Assembly: GCA_030834835.1 (NCBI GenBank)
Contig: JAUQXD010000753.1
Coordinates: 1 to 7,961 of the forward strand
Source of the DNA: Thermoflexales bacterium
GTDB taxonomy: Bacteria; Chloroflexota; Anaerolineae; Fen-1058
Direction of reading: 5' to 3'
DNA: 7,961 bases
A program made the position numbers and the translations under genes. The notes beneath the pieces were generated by a model, which was not told where the DNA came from, did not search any database, and was given only the letters and a program-made list of their open reading frames with translations. Shown one piece after another: positions 1 through 4,930 of the stretch; the first letter of the stretch is position 1, and each line of letters opens with the position of its first letter.

Positions 1-81
1 CGCGCCCGTGCCACCTTCGGCGGCGGAGTGGGCGCGCAGCCTGGAACCTAAGATGATTAAATCGTGGGTGATGGTTTCCAT
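1..81 (-). CDS. N-terminus of an FAD flavoprotein, succinate dehydrogenase/fumarate reductase type (partial, possibly internally deleted)
   Basis: Reading the minus strand from an ATG at 81-79 gives 27 codons that run off the left edge. They begin METITHDLIILGS, a typical first beta strand of an FAD Rossmann fold, and continue RLRAHSAAEGGT. The second part resembles the R-x-H-S-V-A-A-E-G-G-T segment of SdhA/FrdA flavoproteins, where the His carries covalent FAD. In the family these two pieces are separated by roughly 30 residues containing the G-x-G-x-x-G dinucleotide loop and first helix; here they are directly joined in frame, and a Val is also missing before AAEGG. An AAAGG ribosome-binding site lies 8 bases before the ATG (90-94). 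The family would oxidise succinate or reduce fumarate at the membrane with an iron-sulfur partner. As it stands the FAD loop is absent, so this may be a decayed gene, an unusual relative, or an assembly artefact. The identification rests on a short stretch. Confidence 0.45.
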   Translation of the reverse strand, partial: METITHDLIILGSRLRAHSAAEGGTGA

Positions 82-308
82 AGCGGCAGCCTTTGAGTTA
101 GACAAGAGGACGGTCAGTGATTTGGACGGGAATGGTGGTGAGGCGTGTTAATCATGCCGAAAGCAGACAGAGTTGCCATAGTGTGACCTGTCACGGGTGG
201 GTCGTTACTGCTCGACCGTGGGACAGTCGTAGCGGCCTGGAAAATCCAACCTTATTCTTGAAAGATTGAGGTTCGTAGAGAGCGGGGAGCTGCAGGCTCT
301 ACCACGCG

Positions 309-333
309 GCCCTATGGCAATATACCATAGGGC
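309..333 (-). terminator. Hairpin after the response regulator, possible operon terminator
   Basis: A perfect 9-bp inverted repeat (arms 309-317 and 325-333, GCCCTATGG pairing with CCATAGGGC) closes a 7-base loop. It lies 13 bases beyond the stop codon of the response regulator, where a transcript of the three-gene operon should end. No U-tract follows on the minus strand, so it is not a classical intrinsic terminator; it could stabilise the 3' end or serve as a protein-binding dyad. A competing pairing (320-326 with 341-347) overlaps it. From here to the flavoprotein start at 81 I see no gene, only a small GTGAC-CT-GTCAC dyad at 183-194. Confidence 0.4.
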
Positions 334-346
334 ACCGCCCGGTATA

Positions 347-1042
347 TCATACTTTAGGCGTAATTTGAGGACTATTTCTGAGCAGCCCGTGCCGGCGCGC
401 TTCGGCGACTGCCTCAGTCCGGTTGCTTGCGCCCAATTTATCGAGAATGTTGCTGACATGGATTTTGACCGTCGGCAGGCTGACGACCAACGCTTCGGCG
501 ATGGCTTGATTGCTCAGTCCTTGCGCTACCAGGTTGAGCACGTCATGCTCGCGCGGCGTGAGCGCCGGCGTCTGTTCCGACGCGGCCTGGTGCAGGCCAC
601 TTTCATCGCGTTCGATCATGTTGCGGAACTTGGTTAACACCATCGCCGCGACGGCGCTGCCGAGAACGGCTTCGCCGCGATATACCGCGCGAATGGATTG
701 CAGCAATTGCTCCGGTGTCGCGTCTTTCAGGAGGTAGCCGTGCGCGCCAGCGTTGATGCCGGCCAGGACGTGGTCTTCATTCGCAAAAGTCGTCAAAATC
801 AACACGCGAATATGAGGCCGCTCACGTCGAATCTGTCGAATCGCTTGCGCACCGTCCAGACGCGGCATCTGCAAATCCATAAGGACGACGTCCGGCTCGT
901 GCGCGAGCGTCATGCACACGGCTTCCAGACCATCGCCGGCTTGACCGACGACGGTCATGTCATCTTCAAGGTCCACAATCGTGGCCAGGCCTTCGCGGAC
1001 AACGTGATGATCGTCAGCCAGCAATACGCGAATCGGGGGCAT
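347..1042 (-). CDS. NarL/LuxR-family response regulator
   Basis: A 231-residue, two-domain DNA-binding response regulator, the usual length for the NarL/LiaR family. The receiver domain (about residues 4-120) has the acidic pair Asp10-Asp11, the phospho-acceptor Asp56 in VVLMDLQMP, the switch Thr in LILTT (84-85) and Lys106 in GYLLKDA. After a linker, residues about 161-222 form a LuxR-type helix-turn-helix with the signatures LTPREHDVLNLVAQGLSN and TVKIHVSNILDKLGASNRTEA. The ATG at 1042-1040 has a GGAG ribosome-binding site 7 bases upstream. The start lies inside the 3' end of the kinase gene (29-base overlap), so the two are co-transcribed and probably translationally coupled. It is the evident phosphorylation partner of that kinase. 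Its target genes are not identifiable here. Family assignment is secure; the signal and regulon are unknown. Confidence 0.95.
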   Translation of the reverse strand: MPPIRVLLADDHHVVREGLATIVDLEDDMTVVGQAGDGLEAVCMTLAHEPDVVLMDLQMPRLDGAQAIRQIRRERPHIRVLILTTFANEDHVLAGINAGAHGYLLKDATPEQLLQSIRAVYRGEAVLGSAVAAMVLTKFRNMIERDESGLHQAASEQTPALTPREHDVLNLVAQGLSNQAIAEALVVSLPTVKIHVSNILDKLGASNRTEAVAEARRHGLLRNSPQITPKV

Positions 1043-3356
1043 ATATCGACTCCGAGACCGCTGTCAGCGGCACCTTGAGTGTAATTCGAGTTCCCTGGCC
1101 GGTTGGGCTGTCAATGTGCAAGTCGCCGCCCAGCAAATGCGCCCGTTCGCGCATCCCAACCAGACCCAACCCGCCTCGCTTGCCCGTGTCGCTGGCCTCG
1201 CTTAAACCGCCGATGCCATCATCGCTGATGACGAGTGAGACGGAGGCGTTATCAAATCCCAGGCAAACGGTCGCCGTGCGCGCCCGCGCATGACGCTGGA
1301 CGTTGGTCAACGCTTCTTGCGCGAAGCGGAACAGATTCAGTTCGATCGGGGGCGGCAGGCGACGTTCTTCGCCCAGGATCACAAGGTCCACGTGCAAGCC
1401 AGTGTCGTCGTTGATGCGCGCCACCTCCTGACCCAATGCCTGGCAGAGCGACAACCCTTCCAGCGGGGCCGGACGCAAATTCCACAGAGAGCGGCGCGCT
1501 TCTTCCAGACAATGCCGCGCCAATTTCTTGGCGCGCTCCAAACTGGCCGCACCGCGTTCCGGTTGTTTGGCGGCTACGCGCTCGGCGGCTTCCAACTGCA
1601 CGACGATGCCCGTCAGGCCTTGCGCCAGCGTATCGTGAATCTCGCGCGCCAGGCGATTGCGTTCTTCAAGCGCCGCGACCTCGCGGATCGTGTCCAACAG
1701 CCGCGCGTTCTTGATGGCGATGGCAGCTTGATTCGCAAACGTCTGCGCAAGTTCGAGATCGTGTTCGCTGTATTCGCGCTCGGCTTCGTAATAAAACGCG
1801 AGCACCCCCAAACTTTCCTCGCCGAAAGCCAGCGGCAGCAACGCGAGCGAGTGGAAGCCCTCGTCGCGGATGGCTGCATGGTTGGCGGCGAGGCGCGGAT
1901 CGGTCGCGGCATTGCGGAACACGGCTGGCTGCCGCGTCTCCACGACACGCGCCGCCGGCATGTCCAGCCAGTTTTCGCTGACCAAATTCACATAGGCCGG
2001 CGATAGCCCCTGCGCCAGCGCACAACACAATTCGTTCGTCGAGGCGTCGAGCAAGAAGATCGCGCAGCGCCCCGCGCCCAGCACCGCGCGCGATGATTCG
2101 GCAATGGCCCGTAAGGCATCGGGAAGTGCCAGGGCTGCGCTGAGCGATTGCGACACGCGCGCCAACGCCTTGAGTTGCAGATTCGCGTGTTGCAGCGCGG
2201 CAGTCCGTTCTTCCACTAACGCTTCGAGCTGGCGATTCCAACGCTCGATCTCCGCCTGGGAGGCGAGCAAATTCTGCGCCATCGCGTTGAACGTCTCAGC
2301 CAGGGTCTGAATTTCATCGCCGGTCGAGAGGCGGATCGTGTGATTCAGATTGCCGCGCCCCAGCGTGACCGCGCCGCTCTGCAGGATCTGAATCGGTCGG
2401 GTAATGTAGCCTGCCAAATAGTGCCCGGTCGCCGCCGCGGCGACAATCGCTCCGACGAGCAGCGCGCCCCACAGCCACATCATATTGCGCAAGTCGGCGT
2501 ACGCTTCGTCGGTTGGCAACTCGACGACGACAGCCCAGGGTGTGCCGGCGATCGGCGTTTGCGCGCCAAGCACCAGCGCCCCGGCGAGTCCGCGATATTC
2601 CGCCGTCGCCGGCTGTCCCTGCAAAAAAGCGGCCACCGTGGGCAACTGGCTCTGATCCTCATGGCGCAGCACTAATGAAATGTCGCGATAGGCGATCAGG
2701 CGTCCTTGTTCGTCCACGACGTAGGCGTACCCGCTCTGGCCGACTTGCAGCCCCGTCACCGTGTTCCACATCTGGCGGAAATTGACTTGCGCCATCAGCA
2801 CACCGACTGACGCCTGGCGCAAATCGGCAATCGGGATGGCCAGAGTTACGACGGGCTGTCCGCTGTAGGGGGAAAAACTAACATTGCTCAAATAGCGTGT
2901 GCCGCGCATCGTCTGACGAAACCCATCGGTCTCTGACTGCGCGCCCAATTCGTCGGTTGTAAACGTGTGATAGGGCGAGACCTTGACACGCTCGCGTCCC
3001 AGCGCATCCAGATAAGTCAATTCGTCGAGGGTGTTCAGCGTCGCGGCCAGCCGGGTCAACACGCGCCGTTGGTCGTCCTGGTTCAAATCGGCCAGACCGT
3101 GCGTCTGCGCCTGCACGATCAAACTTTGCTCGATCGTTAAGAGGGAGGTCGAGACATCCAGCGCCGCGCGCTGCGCGATTTCGGTCTGCGTGCGTGCAAT
3201 CGCGTTGCGCTGGGCGACGAACGACAGATAGATCAAGAGAAATCCGACGATGATCAGCAGGGCGACGGCGAAGGAGACAAACAAGGACTGAATCCGCCAG
3301 GTGAGTCGCCCGCGCGGTGGGGCGTTGACCATTGCAGCCATTTTCGACGTGTTCAT
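1014..3356 (-). CDS. Membrane histidine kinase, Cache-HAMP-GAF-HisKA_3-HATPase (NarX/LiaS class)
   Basis: A 780-residue sensor kinase. In order: a cytoplasmic N-terminus, TM1 (about 22-47), a ~245-residue extracellular region resembling double Cache (LTYLDALGRERVKVS and GYAYVVDEQGRLIAY are typical beta elements), TM2 (about 295-317), HAMP with the GDEIQTLAETFNAMA signature (to about 370), a short coiled coil, a GAF domain (about 411-554), the HisKA_3 dimerisation helix with phospho-acceptor His574 in REIHDTLAQGL, and an HATPase_c domain with the N-box EALTNVQRHA, DDGIG (712-716) and GLGLVGMRERA. The start chosen is the ATG at 3356-3354, which overlaps the upstream stop in ATGA, a common sign of translational coupling; a GTG 14 codons earlier (3398) is possible. 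It probably autophosphorylates in response to an extracellular signal, perhaps the loaded binding lipoprotein encoded just upstream, and phosphorylates the adjacent response regulator. The GAF domain suggests a second, cytoplasmic input. The ligands are unknown. Confidence 0.93.
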   Translation of the reverse strand: MNTSKMAAMVNAPPRGRLTWRIQSLFVSFAVALLIIVGFLLIYLSFVAQRNAIARTQTEIAQRAALDVSTSLLTIEQSLIVQAQTHGLADLNQDDQRRVLTRLAATLNTLDELTYLDALGRERVKVSPYHTFTTDELGAQSETDGFRQTMRGTRYLSNVSFSPYSGQPVVTLAIPIADLRQASVGVLMAQVNFRQMWNTVTGLQVGQSGYAYVVDEQGRLIAYRDISLVLRHEDQSQLPTVAAFLQGQPATAEYRGLAGALVLGAQTPIAGTPWAVVVELPTDEAYADLRNMMWLWGALLVGAIVAAAATGHYLAGYITRPIQILQSGAVTLGRGNLNHTIRLSTGDEIQTLAETFNAMAQNLLASQAEIERWNRQLEALVEERTAALQHANLQLKALARVSQSLSAALALPDALRAIAESSRAVLGAGRCAIFLLDASTNELCCALAQGLSPAYVNLVSENWLDMPAARVVETRQPAVFRNAATDPRLAANHAAIRDEGFHSLALLPLAFGEESLGVLAFYYEAEREYSEHDLELAQTFANQAAIAIKNARLLDTIREVAALEERNRLAREIHDTLAQGLTGIVVQLEAAERVAAKQPERGAASLERAKKLARHCLEEARRSLWNLRPAPLEGLSLCQALGQEVARINDDTGLHVDLVILGEERRLPPPIELNLFRFAQEALTNVQRHARARTATVCLGFDNASVSLVISDDGIGGLSEASDTGKRGGLGLVGMRERAHLLGGDLHIDSPTGQGTRITLKVPLTAVSESIYAPDSRIAG

Positions 3357-4615
3357 GGTGCCTGGCCGCTGCCTGACGTCGTCGAACGCTGATGCCACGC
3401 CGGGATCGGATACACGGGCGCGCGCGCCGCCACCTCAACCGGGTAGATCGTTACGAACTGTCCGTCAATGATCTGAGTGAGCAACGGCGTGTGATTGTTC
3501 TGGCCGCTCGCATCAAACTGAATACGACCGGAAATGCTATCCAGCTCGGTCGCCCGGAGCGCATCACGAACGTCCTGACGGCTCAGACTTGAGGCGCGGC
3601 GCAAAGCGTCGGCCGCCAGTTGCAGCGCGGCAAAGGTCTGAGCGCTGTGGTACTGCGGCAAGTAGCCATACTTGTCTTTGAAGCGCCGCGCAAAATCGTT
3701 CACGCCCGGCCATTTCACATCGGGCGTCCACGGCGTGGCCGAAATCGTATACTCTGCCGCTGCGCCGGCCAGGCGCGGAAATTCGGGCAAACTAAAGCCG
3801 CCTCCCACGGCGGCAAACATTCGCGGGTTCAAATCGACCGCCTGACTTTGCGTCATGAGCGCAACTGCGTTGTCGTAGGAGACGAAGATCACCACGTGGG
3901 GCTGCGCGGCCTTGACCGTTTGGAGCAACGCGCTGAAATCAGCCGCTTCTGCACGATAGGCCTGATACGCGACGACGGTCATTTTGCGCGCACGTGCCTC
4001 CCGCTCGGCGGCTTCGGCCACGCTCGTGCCGTACGCGGTGTTTTCAAAGACGATCGCCAGGCGCACCGGGCGATCCATCTTCAGTTGAGTCAGACTCCGC
4101 TCAGACTGCTCGATAAAATCAAGGAGGGTTTGGGTGAGAATTTCGGCCGGCGCGTTGAGGCGAAAAATCCAGTGATACCCTTGCCGGGTAATTTCGTCCG
4201 ATAATGCGGTGGGGATGATTAAGGGAATTTGATAACGTTCTGCCATGCCCGCGGCGAGGAGAGCGGCTGAACTCGAGTAGGGGCCGAGGACGATCGAAAC
4301 CTGATCGGTCGTGGCTAATTTCTCGACGGCCGCCGCCGCTGTCCGCGGATCAGAACCATCATCTTCGAAAATGAGTTTCAACGATCTGCCCTGGATGCCG
4401 CCGCTGGCATTGATCTCCTGGAGTGCGAGATCGTAACCTTGCAGTGAAGCCTGACCAAACGCCGCCATGGGACCAGAGATCGAAGTTACGACGCCAATGC
4501 GGATAGGCTCAGCAGGCGACGCGGTCGGAGTCGGCGCCGGGACATTTTGGGTCTGGCAGCCCGTCATCCAGGAAATGAGCAACACTGCCCCTGCGACCAA
4601 TCTCCAGGGCTTCAA
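3353..4615 (-). CDS. Solute-binding lipoprotein, LivJ/Peripla_BP_6 type
   Basis: A 420-residue extracytoplasmic binding protein of the branched-chain amino acid type. Residues 1-19 are a lipoprotein signal peptide (Lys and Arg, then a hydrophobic stretch) ending in a lipobox-like WMTGC with the acylated Cys at 20. A Pro/Thr/Ala-rich tether follows (21-37), then the two-lobed binding fold opening with IRIGVVTSISGPMAAFG, with QGYDLALQEINASGGIQG and GPYSSSA (111-117), both characteristic of the family. It starts at a TTG (4615-4613), supported by an AAGGA site 5 bases upstream and a correctly placed signal peptide. It is the first gene of the operon: its TGA overlaps the kinase ATG by four bases. 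No permease or ATPase gene follows, so it more likely feeds a solute signal to the kinase than supplies a transporter, though it could also serve a transporter encoded elsewhere. The fold tolerates amino acids, amides, urea or aromatic acids, so I do not name a ligand. Confidence 0.92.
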   Translation of the reverse strand: MKPWRLVAGAVLLISWMTGCQTQNVPAPTPTASPAEPIRIGVVTSISGPMAAFGQASLQGYDLALQEINASGGIQGRSLKLIFEDDGSDPRTAAAAVEKLATTDQVSIVLGPYSSSAALLAAGMAERYQIPLIIPTALSDEITRQGYHWIFRLNAPAEILTQTLLDFIEQSERSLTQLKMDRPVRLAIVFENTAYGTSVAEAAEREARARKMTVVAYQAYRAEAADFSALLQTVKAAQPHVVIFVSYDNAVALMTQSQAVDLNPRMFAAVGGGFSLPEFPRLAGAAAEYTISATPWTPDVKWPGVNDFARRFKDKYGYLPQYHSAQTFAALQLAADALRRASSLSRQDVRDALRATELDSISGRIQFDASGQNNHTPLLTQIIDGQFVTIYPVEVAARAPVYPIPAWHQRSTTSGSGQAP

Positions 4616-4620
4616 GCAAT

Positions 4621-4625
4621 TCCTT
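4621..4625 (-). promoter_or_regulatory. Ribosome-binding site that fixes the TTG start of the binding lipoprotein
   Basis: On the minus strand AAGGA (inside AAGAAGGAATTGC) lies 5 bases before the TTG at 4615-4613. The signal peptide begins correctly at this TTG, and no ATG or GTG near it gives a comparable N-terminus, so the rare start codon is accepted. Confidence 0.7.
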
Positions 4626-4643
4626 CTTTCGTTATCAGCGACG

Positions 4644-4658
4644 GATCAATGATTGATC
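4644..4658. promoter_or_regulatory. Candidate operator dyad upstream of the sensory operon
   Basis: A perfect 7-bp dyad with a single central base (GATCAAT-G-ATTGATC) lies 28 bases before the start of the lipoprotein gene, with another TTGATCA close by (4668-4674). The position suits a repressor or activator site, or part of the promoter. No convincing -35/-10 pair could be fixed around it. Confidence 0.3.
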
Positions 4659-4726
4659 TATTCTCAGTTGATCACGAAAGCATCCCGCCTGGCGCGCCCC
4701 CGCTTCGCAGACAGGGCGTGAGCGGA

Positions 4727-4849
4727 GTTCCGCATGCTTCTCGCGGAACGCAATCGAAGGATGCGGCCCGTGTAAAACGACTGAATTTGTAGCGTAATCC
4801 GCATCCTTCGACTCCGCAGCGGAAAAGCACGCTGCTTCGCTCAGGATGC
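4727..4849. repeat. REP-like cluster of nested inverted repeats in the intergenic region
   Basis: The 315-bp gap between the formate dehydrogenase and the sensory operon (4616-4930) has no credible gene. Its centre is a set of inverted repeats: GTTCCGC/GCGGAAC (4727-4733 and 4743-4749, 9-base loop); a 13-bp perfect pair TCGAAGGATGCGG/CCGCATCCTTCGA (4754-4766 and 4799-4811, 32-base loop); GCAGCG/CGCTGC (4816-4821 and 4830-4835); and GCATCCT/AGGATGC (4801-4807 and 4843-4849) enclosing the previous one. The arm at 4801-4807 can pair with either side, so two folds exclude each other. The motif (A)GGATGC recurs, which suggests a dispersed palindromic family rather than unique DNA. It may also act as a read-through barrier after the dehydrogenase gene. 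An 86-residue open frame across it is a by-product of the repeats. Confidence 0.6.
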
Positions 4850-4903
4850 CTGGCTTGTTTTCGTGATGTACTGAGGATTGCGACTTCCTAATCAAAAGTC
4901 GGG

Positions 4904-4927
4904 CCTTCCTTGTTTCCTTACTTCCTT
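4904..4927 (-). repeat. Three-unit octamer tandem repeat just after the formate dehydrogenase stop
   Basis: On the minus strand the units AAGGAAGT, AAGGAAAC and AAGGAAGG follow one another directly, starting 3 bases after the TAG stop (4933-4931). All three share AAGGAA. A purine-rich run of this kind looks like a short slippage-generated repeat; it has no evident coding or terminator role. Confidence 0.6.
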
Positions 4928-4930
4928 AAC

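Noticed and set aside
2..151. Plus-strand open frame at the left edge ending at 151
   Set aside because: Its residues show no family signature, whereas the opposite strand reads a clear FAD-binding N-terminus with a ribosome-binding site.
183..194. GTGAC-CT-GTCAC palindrome resembling a CRP/FNR-type site
   Set aside because: The half-sites are separated by four bases when read as TGTGA/TCACG instead of six, and no promoter could be placed near it.
1290..2006. 238-residue plus-strand frame opposite the kinase gene
   Set aside because: It lies wholly across the GAF, HisKA_3 and ATPase coding region and has no recognisable fold or ribosome-binding site.
4635..4895. 86-residue minus-strand frame in the intergenic region
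   Set aside because: It runs through the inverted repeats; the protein resembles no family I know and such frames are common by-products of palindromic repeats.
4881..4901. 6-bp hairpin CGACTT/AAGTCG downstream of fdhA as a terminator
   Set aside because: The stem is short, AT-containing, has a 9-base loop and no U-tract on the minus strand; chance is a fair explanation.
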